Of a stretch of 20,777 nucleotides of DNA, positions 1 through 8,121 are shown piece by piece; the first letter of the stretch is position 1, and every line of letters begins with the position of its first letter. Below the pieces are notes generated by a model that was not told the origin of the DNA, did not search any database, and worked only from the letters and a program-made list of their open reading frames with translations. This DNA comes from a virus: positions 1 through 20,777 of the IMG/VR virus record IMGVR_UViG_3300035702_000210; one strand, given 5' to 3'. The translations under genes were made by a program, and so were the position numbers.

Positions 1-339
1 CAATTAACATTTTCGGGATCATCTACCTTTCAGGATAATATAACAATAACTAATGGATTAACAGGATCAACGGGTAATTTTTCAAGTAATTTATATGTTA
101 CCGGATCACTAATTACAAATAGTTATATAAGCTCTTCATCATATGTTAGTGGATCTACTATATATGGTGATGATATTAAAAAAGATGGTAAAACTGTATC
201 GAGGTGATTAGGAACACAAACTACTGATACACATCCGGCATCACCATACGAGGGGGATTTTTATTTTAATGGTGGGACGAATACTATAACTGAAGGTGTT
301 TATTGTTATGCGGATTCTTCATGAAGAAAACTAACATAA
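1..339 (+). CDS. C-terminal part of a tail-fibre/adhesin-like structural protein (5' end outside the window)
   Basis: The reading frame is open from the first base to a TAA at 337-339 and encodes 112 residues. The sequence is rich in Ser, Thr, Gly and Asn with short beta-strand-like repeats such as NLYVTGSL and SYVSGSTIYG. This style is typical of beta-helical or trimeric phage fibre and baseplate appendage proteins. The C-terminal stretch, with PASPYEGDFYFN and ADSSWRKLT, resembles the ends of many fibre proteins (xSSWRxL). Two in-frame TGA codons, at 205-207 and 322-324, fall where Trp fits well (SRWLG and SSWRKL), so the gene is intact only if UGA is sense. The role as receptor-binding or decoration fibre is inferred from composition; no specific family is recognised. 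A small protein at 11136-11333 has a similar NLWVTGNI segment. Confidence 0.6.
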
Positions 340-343
340 AATA

Positions 344-1117
344 TTGGATATTATTACTACAAATTTTAATAATGAAGATTATATATTTGGTAGAAACACT
401 TATAGTAAATATTTATATAAGTTTATTAATTCATTAAATATAAATAAAAATTATGTTATAAGTGATGGAAAATTTATTAAAGATTATACATATGATAAAA
501 TATTTATAACTCTACATTCTACTTCGACATTATTATTTGATGGAAGAACCCGAGTTGATTGAAGACCGAATACTCATTTCATAACTCATTATAAATCAAT
601 GGTTGATATATTGAAAGAATATGATAAAATAGCTTATTATACAAAAATGGGTATAGATTTGGATATAATACCTGAAGGGGAAACACCAAAAAATGGAAAA
701 TGAATTTGATATGGGAATATATATGAAAATAAAATCGATAATTTTAATTTACTTAAAAAATATTTAAACTTTGATTATATATCTAAAAATAAATTTAATG
801 GTAAAGGTAAAAAATTATCTCATAGTGAATGTTTAAATATTGTTTCTCAATATTCTTATGGTATGGGTGTTGGAATATGTGCTCTTGAAATGTGTGCAAT
901 GAATATTCCAGTATTAGTAGTGGGAAAAAATATTGGTGGGGTATTATATAATAATGAACATTACAATTTTCATATAACATCTAATACAAATTCGGATATT
1001 TCGAATTCTTTGGGATTAAAAAACGATATAGAAAAAATAAGGAGTAATAAACAAGAAATAGAAAAAAATAAATTGACTTTTGATAAAAATGAATGATTAG
1101 ATATTTTTTGTCAATAA
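344..1117 (+). CDS. Glycosyltransferase-like protein (GT-B fold candidate), with four in-frame UGA codons
   Basis: This 257-aa gene is continuous only if UGA is read through, at 560, 701, 707 and 1094 (residues 73, 120, 122, 251). The start is TTG 344, because a TAA at 332-334 blocks the frame upstream and no early ATG exists; the resulting MDIITTNF is a typical N-terminus for these enzymes. Residues about 171-195 contain GMGVGICALEMCAMNIPV, which matches the C-terminal donor-binding region of GT-B glycosyltransferases (Gly-rich turn, conserved Glu, then A-M-x-x-P-V). The segment GKWIWYGNIYE, with both Trp encoded by UGA, is also plausible for this fold. The gene sits 4 bp after the fibre-like gene, suggesting co-transcription and perhaps sugar modification of virion or cell-surface targets. 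Donor and acceptor are unknown. All four Trp codons are UGA; none is UGG. Confidence 0.6.
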
Positions 1118-1150
1118 AAATATATTTTTCTTATATGTAATAGTATAAAC

Positions 1151-1261
1151 ACGGGTGCTTACCTATTTCGGACTAATGGGAATGGACTTCAAATCCATGT
1201 GCAGATAGGCGGTGTCCAAAGCCGTTGTGCTATTCGGGTTCGAATCCTGACACCCGTGCCA
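1151..1261 (+). tRNA. tRNA with UCA anticodon (UGA decoder), 111 nt, with a very long variable arm
   Basis: The acceptor stem is ACGGGTG (1151-1157) paired with CACCCGT (1251-1257), followed by G73 (1258) and an encoded CCA (1259-1261). The T arm is a 5-bp stem (1234-1238/1246-1250) around the standard loop TTCGAAT. The anticodon arm is a 5-bp stem (1182-1186/1194-1198) around CTTCAAA, giving anticodon TCA at 1189-1191. The D region can form a 6-bp stem, CCTATT (1162-1167)/AATGGG (1175-1180). The variable region is about 35 nt (1199-1233) and can form a hairpin around CGGT/GCCG. A1-U72, G5-C68, G73 and the loop resemble Trp tRNA. The long variable arm and 6-bp D stem resemble Sec/Ser tRNAs, but acceptor plus T stem is 7+5 rather than the 13 bp of tRNA-Sec. 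It most likely serves the UGA codons in this window. The amino acid it carries is not settled by sequence alone. Confidence 0.85.
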
Positions 1262-1279
1262 TTTTTATTTCGAATTTAT

Positions 1280-1510
1280 ATGACTCAATTAAAAACCACA
1301 AACGAATTATTAACTATTAATTTTGATTATACACCGAACGGTAGAATTCAATATGATATGAAAAATCATGTAGATAATAATTATACAATAGGCGATATAA
1401 CTTTTGACATAACAGAATCGGATAGAATAGATATTGTTATGGAACATTTACGAAAAGAATTAGAAAAATTATCTAAAAAATCAAAACCTTTTAACGTTAA
1501 ACACAAATAA
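1280..1510 (+). CDS. Small protein of unknown function (76 aa)
   Basis: I do not recognise this protein. It starts at ATG 1280 (MTQLKTTNEL). The same frame is open upstream to 1199, but that part lies inside the tRNA, so the longer start is rejected. The product is polar, with a probable beta-rich N-terminal half (INFDYTPNGRIQYDM, ITFDITESD) and a basic helical tail (LRKELEKLSKKSKPF). There is no visible Shine-Dalgarno sequence. It is followed 13 bp later by the next gene, so the two are probably co-transcribed. No signal peptide or membrane segment is visible. Confidence 0.6.
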   Translation: MTQLKTTNELLTINFDYTPNGRIQYDMKNHVDNNYTIGDITFDITESDRIDIVMEHLRKELEKLSKKSKPFNVKHK

Positions 1511-1523
1511 TAAACATAAGCAT

Positions 1524-1952
1524 ATGCAAACAACACTAAAATACGGAGAAATCCAACGATCAGTCATCTTTTTGAATAACCTTCTACAAAAAGATAAAAA
1601 CAAAGATGAAACGGGCGTGGATTTAACGAATAAATTTTCATTGAAATTGTTTCGTATTCATTCCACTCTTGAAGAAGAAATGGCGGTTTTCAATAAACGA
1701 TTGGAAGAAGTCAAAATGGAATATATTGAAAAAGATGAAGACGGCAATCCGGTTACCGAAACCAATGATGACGGACAAGATATGTATAAAGTAACGGATC
1801 AAAAAGAGTTACAAAATGCTCTTAATGAACTATATGCAGAGGATTGTGAAATTCATATTTCAATGTCATTGGATCCGGATGAATTGGATAATCAAGAATT
1901 AGGATTAGAAGATTATTCAGATTTTCAATTCCTTAACCCATTCATTCAGTAA
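1524..1952 (+). CDS. Hypothetical acidic protein (142 aa)
   Basis: The gene starts at ATG 1524 and ends at TAA 1950-1952. The N-terminal half reads as a helical region (LKYGEIQRSVIFLNNLLQK, then a second helix around RIHSTLEEEMAVFNKRLEEVK). It is followed by a turn with DEDGNPVTETNDDG and an acidic C-terminus ending in a Leu/Asp-rich segment (DPDELDNQELGLEDYSDF). The N-terminal layout is loosely like small phage helical proteins of unknown role (DUF1617-type), but I cannot confirm this. It is the last gene before a clear terminator at 1978-2016, so it closes a short operon with the gene at 1280. No UGA codons, membrane segments or catalytic motifs are visible. Confidence 0.65.
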   Translation: MQTTLKYGEIQRSVIFLNNLLQKDKNKDETGVDLTNKFSLKLFRIHSTLEEEMAVFNKRLEEVKMEYIEKDEDGNPVTETNDDGQDMYKVTDQKELQNALNELYAEDCEIHISMSLDPDELDNQELGLEDYSDFQFLNPFIQ

Positions 1953-1977
1953 AATTAATTACTCATTTGATTTATGT

Positions 1978-2016
1978 GGCGATGTACTTTTAAGTGTATC
2001 GCCATTTTTATTTTTT
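1978..2016 (+). terminator. Rho-independent terminator
   Basis: The hairpin GGCGAT (1978-1983)/ATCGCC (1998-2003) extends inward through two G-U pairs plus A-T and C-G pairs to a 6-nt loop. It is followed by the T-rich tail ATTTTTATTTTTT. It lies 26 bp after the stop of the 142-aa gene and before the gene at 2049, so it separates two transcription units. Confidence 0.85.
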
Positions 2017-2048
2017 CTATATAATTAAAAACAACACATACATTTACT

Positions 2049-2582
2049 ATGGCAGATAAATCTACACAAAAAATAATTGATAAGTATAAAAAGAAGTGGA
2101 GAATAAAGGATACCACTGATATCGCACTTTCTTCAGTTAAAAAAGTAAAAAGGGAAGTGGGAGAAATATGGAAGGCAGATGATAAATGGCATATACAAAA
2201 AAAGGGATATATAGAAAAAAGATCTTCACATCCAAAAATAGATATTGGAGATTCAAAACTGTATATGAAGTGTATTAAATGTAATAAAAAAGTTTTGAAT
2301 AATAGACGAAGAAGTACTGAAATTGAATTATTGAAAACTACGGGTAAATGTTTAAAATGTAATGCTGATGCTGAAGTTGATGAATTGATTGAAACCGGAA
2401 CTGTTGGATTGAAGCCATGGACAAAAAGAGCCGTATATAAAGATTCTATGGGAAATATTATGATTGATGAAGAAGAAATCAGAAAAGAATATGGTGAAGA
2501 AGAGTATCAAAGGATAAAAGGACGTCATACAAAATATTTACAAGAACTACAAGAAAAAGAAAACAATAAATCAAATGAATAA
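2049..2582 (+). CDS. Hypothetical protein with a zinc-ribbon-like Cys4 motif (177 aa)
   Basis: The protein is basic and carries CIKC (C75, C78) and CLKC (C101, C104), spaced like a zinc ribbon or treble clef with a 22-residue insert. The N-terminus is Lys-rich (DKYKKKWRIKD) and the C-terminus is a charged helix (EEEIRKEYGEEEYQRIKGR...). All four Trp codons are UGG. The Cys4 site suggests nucleic-acid or protein binding, but no family is recognised. Its stop overlaps the start of the next gene by 8 bp, which indicates translational coupling. Genes in this position in T4-like phages are variable, so context does not assign a function. Confidence 0.7.
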   Translation: MADKSTQKIIDKYKKKWRIKDTTDIALSSVKKVKREVGEIWKADDKWHIQKKGYIEKRSSHPKIDIGDSKLYMKCIKCNKKVLNNRRRSTEIELLKTTGKCLKCNADAEVDELIETGTVGLKPWTKRAVYKDSMGNIMIDEEEIRKEYGEEEYQRIKGRHTKYLQELQEKENNKSNE

Positions 2583-3813
2583 ATTACGCAATCTTAGAGT
2601 ATATAATAAACTTCAACGTGTTTTTAATACGGCAAGACTCATTAATGAGGATATTGAAGCCGAAAAATGCCCCTTTACGGCTAAAGATGCTCCACCTAAA
2701 AAAGATCAATACGGAGATAAAAGAGCTGTTGTTGCAAATTTAGCTAAGGTTACGAAAAGAACAAATCGTGAAAATTCATTTATTATTGAAGGTAGTTTAA
2801 AAATTACCAAAAAGGCTGAGGAAACATTTAAAGAAACAGAATTTTCTATTAAGGAAATCGTGGTTGATTTGACAAAGCTAAAAAATGAAATTGAACAATA
2901 TAATTCTTCTAAAGCCAAAGATATAGAAGAATTGAAAAAAGTGATGCGATATTTCGTTACTTATAAGAATCAAACGGAAAAAGCGATTCAAGAAGCAGAA
3001 CAAAAGAAACAACGAATAGAGCAAGAATTAGAAAAAGAGGGATATTTTTCAGAGTTAGATAGATTAGAAGATGATCATCAAGCTAAATTGGATGCATTAA
3101 GAGATAAATATGATGCCGAAGCATTAGAAGATGCTGAAATGGAAGTTGGTGATGAATTGGATAAACAACGTGAAGGAATGAAATCTATTCAGGAAAAGCA
3201 CTTAGGTGAAATTAGAAAAATACGTCAATTCGTAAAAGAAACTGTTGATCTACCATTGGATATTCTACATAATGTTAAGATATATGCTATGGCGTTAGGA
3301 GCATTGACACAACTATCAAAGAATCCGGATAGAATGCAGATGTCAAAAGAAGGTATCGATAAGATTTTAAATACACCGGAACTTAAAAAGGAATTGGGTG
3401 AGTTTATCGAAACTATTGAATATCAAGATTCGGTAAATATTGTATCATCAAAATTACCACAATTGGGTACGTATTATTCAGAAATGAAGACGAAATATGA
3501 AACTGAAATGAAATCATTTGAACAGGCTAAAGATCAAGTTGATGAAGGAGTATTCAGTGATGTTATAAATCAATCCATGGATAAATTTGTTAAGCGTGGT
3601 AAAGCTTTTTTCAATAAAGCAAAATCAGTCTTATCAACATTTATTTCAAAAATAACTACTGATACTGATGCGATATATAATGAAGTGGAAAAAATGAAAT
3701 TGGGGAATGCGGATTTCAAAACCCGTTTTTCTAAATTGGGAATTAAATTGAATGCTGATGTAAAAAAGGTTCAATTCGAAACATCAAAACAAACTGCGGA
3801 TGAAGTCCAATAA
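2575..3813 (+). CDS. Coiled-coil protein of unknown function, possible virion-associated protein (412 aa)
   Basis: The long open frame has a strongly helical, highly charged middle. Residues about 95-225 are heptad-like (for example KAIQEAEQKKQRIEQELEKE and LDRLEDDHQAKLDALRDKYD). A second helical half follows, with GALTQLSKNPDRM and ELGEFIETIEYQD. A single Cys lies near the N-terminus (EKCPFTAKDAPPKK). No enzyme motif, signal peptide or membrane span is visible. It overlaps the upstream zinc-ribbon gene by 8 bp and the downstream small-terminase candidate by 14 bp, so it is part of the packaging operon. A structural or assembly role fits that position but is inference only. Confidence 0.7.
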   Translation: MNKLRNLRVYNKLQRVFNTARLINEDIEAEKCPFTAKDAPPKKDQYGDKRAVVANLAKVTKRTNRENSFIIEGSLKITKKAEETFKETEFSIKEIVVDLTKLKNEIEQYNSSKAKDIEELKKVMRYFVTYKNQTEKAIQEAEQKKQRIEQELEKEGYFSELDRLEDDHQAKLDALRDKYDAEALEDAEMEVGDELDKQREGMKSIQEKHLGEIRKIRQFVKETVDLPLDILHNVKIYAMALGALTQLSKNPDRMQMSKEGIDKILNTPELKKELGEFIETIEYQDSVNIVSSKLPQLGTYYSEMKTKYETEMKSFEQAKDQVDEGVFSDVINQSMDKFVKRGKAFFNKAKSVLSTFISKITTDTDAIYNEVEKMKLGNADFKTRFSKLGIKLNADVKKVQFETSKQTADEVQ

Positions 3814-4276
3814 ACAAATATTGACAGAATCGATTAACCATTTATATAGATCCATATTAACAGAATCACGGGGGGAATATCATATTTTCTTTCGAAGACC
3901 ATTAATAAAAAAGGGCGTTCGACAATTACGATCTATATGAAGAAATGGTGGTAAAAGTTCTGCCAAACAATGTAAAATGGGCGTACGTAAAAATAGAAAA
4001 GATATTTTATTTGTTATTACAGAATTATTAGAGGATGAACGATTCCATATGTATTTGCGTTCAAATAATTTAGATCGTGATTTAAATCGTGATGTATTAA
4101 AAGCTATTTATTTTTATGTAAAGGGTCATGGGGAAACTGTTGATGGTGATACTAAAGAATTGGATAGACAAGAACGATCAGTACTGTATAAATTAAATGA
4201 TAATTATTTTCAATTGTTTGTGCAAACTGTATTGAAGTTTAGGAGGGATATTTTAAGGAATGAGAAAAAAGAGTAG
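3800..4276 (+). CDS. Candidate terminase small subunit (gp16 position), read through one UGA
   Basis: Under the standard code only the second part, from 3977, is open. With UGA as sense the frame extends to ATG 3800 (MKSNKQILTESINHLYRS...), giving 158 aa, with UGA at 3938-3940 as residue 47 (RSIWRNGG). The length is close to T4 gp16 (164 aa), and the gene lies directly upstream of and overlapping the large terminase (17 bp shared), as gene 16 does with gene 17 in T4. The N-terminal half is basic (FFRRPLIKKGVRQLR). The rest is helical (FVITELLEDERFHMYL, then ERSVLYKLNDNYFQLFVQTVLKF). I see no diagnostic motif, so the assignment rests on position and size. An alternative is an unrelated small protein. 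This is the only gene here that ends in TAG. Confidence 0.5.
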
Positions 4277-5927
4277 AAAGAAAAAACTTAGTAAGGATGA
4301 TCAACAAAAAGAATACGATAAATGTAAGAAAAACCCGATTTATTTTATAATAAATTATTGTGTCATTTCTCATCCGATAAAAGGAAATTTACCATTCAAA
4401 TTATTTGATTACCAGAAAGAATTAGTAAAAAAGTTTTTTGATAAAGATTATCGTTTACATCAAATAGTAAAATCCAGACAGTTAGGAGTATCCACTTTAT
4501 ATTCGGCTTTAGTTCTATGGTTAATCCTTTTTTATAATTCTAAAACTGTAGCTGTAGTAGCTACTGATTTGGATACTGCAAAGGAATTATTAGAGAAGTC
4601 TGGTTTTATTTATGATAATTTGCCAACATTTTTGCGTGCTAATAAGCGATTAAGAAATAAGACTACTCTTTGGTTAAAGAATAATAGTCGTATCAAAGTA
4701 TATGCTCACAATAAACGTCGTGGTGTACGTTCATTAGCCGCTTCTGTTATTGTAATGGATGAAGCTCACTTTATTGAGAATTGTGATTCTTTATGGTCAA
4801 CAATTCAACCTTCAATTTCTACGGGTGGACAGGTAATAGCATTATCTTCTCCGGCAGAACCCGCTGGTTGGTTTTTTGATCAATATAAGAAGATTGAAAA
4901 TGGTAAGTCCAATTTTAAATTAACGAAATTACCATGGTTTGTTCATCCCGATAGACAATTAAAAGATGGATCGCCAAATTGGGATTGGAGAAAACAACAA
5001 GACATTGAACTTGATCCCCGTGAAGCACGACAAGAATATGATGCTGAATTTGGTTATTCAAAAGAAACATACTTCAATCCAGATAATTTAGAATATATTG
5101 AGAAAAATTTTGTTAAAGATCCTATACGTAGAGAGTACAGGGATAGATTGTGGATTTGGGAAGATCCATTACCGGATCAACAATACATTATTGCAGTCGA
5201 TTGTGCCGAAGGTGGTAATGATAATAACGTAGTTCAAGTATTAAAATATCCTCAATTGGAACAGGTAGCAGAATATGTAAGTGATGAATCTTATGAAGAT
5301 TTTGGATTTGTTCCGGTTCCACTTGCGAAAAGATATAATAAGGGAGTATTAATCATTGAAAGGAATAGTGTGGGTACTTCAATTATTCAGCGGTCTAAAG
5401 ATTTAAATTATCATAACATATTTATTTTCGGTACGGGTAAAGAAAAGAATTTGTTCGGTACAAAACGTAAAGAATTTGGTTGGAGAACAACAGCACGAAC
5501 CAGACCATTTTTAATTAAAACGTTGGAACAATATACGGAAACTGGTGAACCAGCTATTGTTAGATCGAACCGTTTATTATTAGAATTTAAAACATTTATT
5601 TCAAAAAATGGCAAGGCACAAGCTAAAGATGGCGAACATGATGATGCAATTATGGCGTGGAGTATTGCATTAGCTTTATATCAAATTCGTGGTCATGATA
5701 TAGTTAATAATGATTCTGAATCTCGAATTGATGATGTGATGGGAATGATGAGTTTGGCTACCGAGAGAGCATTAAAACGTTATGAAGACATGCAGGATGA
5801 AAATAAACAAGATGCCGATTTTGAGGATAAATTAGAAAGAGCATTAAATATGATTGTTCCCAAATCAATTCGAACGGCAGAGAAAAGGATGGGTATAGAT
5901 AAATTACAAAAATTAGTAAATAGTTAA
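4260..5927 (+). CDS. 17: Terminase large subunit, DNA-packaging ATPase/nuclease (T4 gp17-like)
   Basis: This 555-aa protein has the full two-domain layout of phage large terminases. The ATPase domain has SRQLGVST (residues 72-79, Walker A-type P-loop), VIVMDEAH (163-170, Walker B with catalytic Glu) and the coupling motif ALSSPAEP (about 194-201). The RNase H-like nuclease domain has IIAVDCAEGG (first Asp at 313), LIIERNS (Glu at 367) and EHDDAIMAWS (Asp pair at 461-462). It drives ATP-dependent DNA packaging into the prohead through the portal, with cleavage of concatemers. Size is close to T4 gp17 (610 aa). All 11 Trp codons are UGG, unlike the UGA-using neighbours. AGGAGG at 4241-4246 and AAGGA just before the ATG are weakly placed as ribosome-binding sites. 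The start overlaps the upstream gene. Confidence 0.95.
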   Translation: MRKKSRKKKLSKDDQQKEYDKCKKNPIYFIINYCVISHPIKGNLPFKLFDYQKELVKKFFDKDYRLHQIVKSRQLGVSTLYSALVLWLILFYNSKTVAVVATDLDTAKELLEKSGFIYDNLPTFLRANKRLRNKTTLWLKNNSRIKVYAHNKRRGVRSLAASVIVMDEAHFIENCDSLWSTIQPSISTGGQVIALSSPAEPAGWFFDQYKKIENGKSNFKLTKLPWFVHPDRQLKDGSPNWDWRKQQDIELDPREARQEYDAEFGYSKETYFNPDNLEYIEKNFVKDPIRREYRDRLWIWEDPLPDQQYIIAVDCAEGGNDNNVVQVLKYPQLEQVAEYVSDESYEDFGFVPVPLAKRYNKGVLIIERNSVGTSIIQRSKDLNYHNIFIFGTGKEKNLFGTKRKEFGWRTTARTRPFLIKTLEQYTETGEPAIVRSNRLLLEFKTFISKNGKAQAKDGEHDDAIMAWSIALALYQIRGHDIVNNDSESRIDDVMGMMSLATERALKRYEDMQDENKQDADFEDKLERALNMIVPKSIRTAEKRMGIDKLQKLVNS

Positions 5928-5928
5928 T

Positions 5929-8121
5929 ATGGCAACATTATCAAAAAATTTAAATAGACTTAGAAATTACTTTTCGGGGAAAACGGTTGTTATTCCGAAA
6001 CCGGATGGTAAGTTAAAACTTAAAACTGTTGATCCCACAGAACGTGCCTATGATACGCTCTGGACAATGAAAAATAATCCTAAGTATAATGCTTTTATCA
6101 ATAATTATGCTTCTCGTACACAAAATCGTATGTATTTGCAGTATGAATATGATTTAATGGAGCGTGATCCTATTATTTCTCGTGCATTGACATTAATATC
6201 GCAAGAAGCCTGTTTAACAGATCAAATGGGTGATATTATTCAAATCGAAACAGAGAATAATAATGTTAAAAAGACTCTTGAACATTTATTTTATGAAATA
6301 ATGAATGTTCAAGCATTATTGCCGTCGTGGATTAGATTAATGTTGAAGTATGGCGATTGTTATTTATATTTAGATCTTCAAGAAGGTGTGGGTATTACTG
6401 ATATTGTTCAATTAGGATCAGCCGATGTTGAGCGTCAAGAAAATCAAGAAACGGGGGAAACCGAATTTTCTATTAATACTTTTGGTGGAGATATTAAAGA
6501 AGAATATATTGCCCACTTTAGACATGCTATTAGTGTAGAATTTTTTCCTTATGGACAATGTTTAGCAGGAGACACAAGAGTAACTACAAACAATGGTTAC
6601 AAAGAGATTAAAGATATAGAAAGGGGAGATATAGTACCTTCTTTTGATACAATAACCCAAACTAAAAAATATTCAAAAGTTCTTGATACTGTTTACTCAG
6701 GTGAAAAGGAAGTGTTTAAAATAGAAACATCACACAATTTTGTTGAAGCTTCCAAAGAACACAAAATATTGGTATATGATAATAATTATAATGAATTTAA
6801 ATATAAAACGGTACCAAATTTAAAAATTGGTGATTTATTAATATTAGATCCTAAAAGTAAAAACTGTACTAATAAAAAAATAGATAAAACAAAACCATTA
6901 GAAAATAAAAATGGATATTGGAATACTATAGATAATATTCCAGATATAGATGATGAAGAATTTGCCGAATTTCTCGGATTTCTAAATTTTGATGAATTTT
7001 TATTGGAACCAATAAAAAATATAGAGTCGTGTGGTAATAAACCAACATATGATATTTTTGTAGAAAATAGTAATCACAATTTTTATGCCAATGGTATTGT
7101 TGTTCATAATTCCATGTTGGAAGCTGTAAGAAAATATTGGAAAATGCAGATGTTATTGGAAGATTTCATGATGGTGTATTATCTATTACGTTCTGTAAAT
7201 CAGAGAGTATTTCGTGTAGATGTTGGAGCATTAGATCCTAATAAAGTACCGGATTTTATTGAAAAGTTTCGACAATTATATAAGAAAAAACCATTAGTGG
7301 ATCAACAAACTGGTGATTATGATATTTATTATGATCCAATGAGTTATATCGAAGATATTATACTTCCAGTCCGTGAGGGTTATGATAATACTGAATTTGA
7401 TGAAATACCTCCATCACCGGAGACAAACATCTTAGAGGGTATTGACGTATTACGTCAAAAAATTATGTCTGGTCTTGGTATCCCCAATTTCTTATTGAAT
7501 TATGAAGAGCAAATTAATAGTCGATCAACTCTATCATCGGAAGATATCCGTTTTGCGAAATTGGTAGAAGGAATACAATCTATTATAGTTTCAGAATTAG
7601 AAAAGATTGCTATTACTCATTTAATTCTACAAGGATATGGTAAGAAAGATATTTTGGATGTTAAGTTATCTTTAACACCACCATCGAATTTACATCAGAT
7701 GGAAAAATTTGAATTGATGGAACGACAAGTTGAAATCGCATCTCAGATGAAAGAAGCCGGATTCCATAGTAAAGAATTTATTTGGAGACAAATTTTCAAT
7801 ATGAGTGAGGATGAGATTGATGAAATGAAGCAGGAGATTCAACAAGACATGGTTGATGAACAAGTCAATGAGGAAACAGTTGCCAATATTGATTTAGAGC
7901 CACAGGGCGAAGGTATGGAAGATACAGAGGATGTGGAAGCTGATACAGAGGATGTGGAAGCTGATACTGGTGGTGGAGAAGGAAGTCAGGGCGGAATGCC
8001 AGAGGGCGAAAAAAGATCAGACCAAGATTCCCGTTCCGGTAGAGCCGAAGAATTACTATCGGATAGAGGATCAGGTGCACCGGAGAGAAGAATTAGTTCA
8101 CCCGATGACTTGGACGTATAA
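5929..8121 (+). CDS. 20: Portal protein (T4 gp20-like), interrupted by an in-frame intein
   Basis: The 730-aa precursor would become a 546-aa portal protein after removal of intein residues 211-394; T4 gp20 is 524 aa. Portal-like segments flank the intein: LMERDPIISRALTLISQEAC, then MLKYGDCYLYLDL and FRHAISVEFFPYGQ before it; SMLEAVRKYWKMQMLLEDF, YYLLRSVNQRVFRVDVG and EDIRFAKLVEGIQ after it. The portal forms the dodecameric ring at the capsid vertex, docks the terminase and nucleates head assembly. The gene follows the large terminase after 1 bp and precedes the prohead genes, as in T4. The C-terminal tail, about residues 660-730, is low-complexity, Gly/Glu/Asp/Ser-rich and contains a short tandem repeat. 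All Trp codons are UGG. Confidence 0.93.
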   Translation: MATLSKNLNRLRNYFSGKTVVIPKPDGKLKLKTVDPTERAYDTLWTMKNNPKYNAFINNYASRTQNRMYLQYEYDLMERDPIISRALTLISQEACLTDQMGDIIQIETENNNVKKTLEHLFYEIMNVQALLPSWIRLMLKYGDCYLYLDLQEGVGITDIVQLGSADVERQENQETGETEFSINTFGGDIKEEYIAHFRHAISVEFFPYGQCLAGDTRVTTNNGYKEIKDIERGDIVPSFDTITQTKKYSKVLDTVYSGEKEVFKIETSHNFVEASKEHKILVYDNNYNEFKYKTVPNLKIGDLLILDPKSKNCTNKKIDKTKPLENKNGYWNTIDNIPDIDDEEFAEFLGFLNFDEFLLEPIKNIESCGNKPTYDIFVENSNHNFYANGIVVHNSMLEAVRKYWKMQMLLEDFMMVYYLLRSVNQRVFRVDVGALDPNKVPDFIEKFRQLYKKKPLVDQQTGDYDIYYDPMSYIEDIILPVREGYDNTEFDEIPPSPETNILEGIDVLRQKIMSGLGIPNFLLNYEEQINSRSTLSSEDIRFAKLVEGIQSIIVSELEKIAITHLILQGYGKKDILDVKLSLTPPSNLHQMEKFELMERQVEIASQMKEAGFHSKEFIWRQIFNMSEDEIDEMKQEIQQDMVDEQVNEETVANIDLEPQGEGMEDTEDVEADTEDVEADTGGGEGSQGGMPEGEKRSDQDSRSGRAEELLSDRGSGAPERRISSPDDLDV
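6559..7110 (+). other. Mini-intein within the portal gene (184 aa), homing endonuclease apparently lost
   Basis: The insert begins with Cys1 in CLAGDTRV (block A) and ends with VVHN before Ser+1 (NFYANGIVVHN|S, blocks F and G). That gives the nucleophile, penultimate His, terminal Asn and +1 Ser needed for protein splicing. A block B-like stretch is HNFVEASKEHKIL, matching the usual xTxxH-type region with Ser for Thr. Between the splicing halves only about 50 residues remain, including EEFAEFLGFL, which looks like the start of a LAGLIDADG block C (xEFLGFLxGDG) without the rest of the enzyme. The intein is therefore best read as a mini-intein derived by endonuclease loss. It interrupts a conserved portal stretch between FFPYGQ and SMLEAV. 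It contains one UGG Trp and no UGA. Confidence 0.9.
7921..7962 (+). repeat. Two exact tandem copies of a 21-bp unit in the portal 3' end
   Basis: Units at 7921-7941 and 7942-7962 are identical and encode DTEDVEA twice, followed by a partial third DT. They lie in the disordered acidic tail of the portal protein and keep the frame, so copy number could vary without breaking the gene. Confidence 0.9.

Noticed and set aside
1151-1261. Calling the tRNA a plain selenocysteine tRNA
   Set aside because: Sec tRNAs have a 13-bp acceptor plus T stack; here it is 12 bp with G73 and encoded CCA. No SECIS-like element or selenoprotein context is seen, and the UGA sites fit Trp, several in structural proteins.
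1199-1510. A longer start for the 76-aa gene at 1199
   Set aside because: The first 81 bases lie inside or just after the tRNA gene. The resulting residues are low-complexity Arg/Val sequence from the tRNA 3' half; ATG 1280 is the sensible start.
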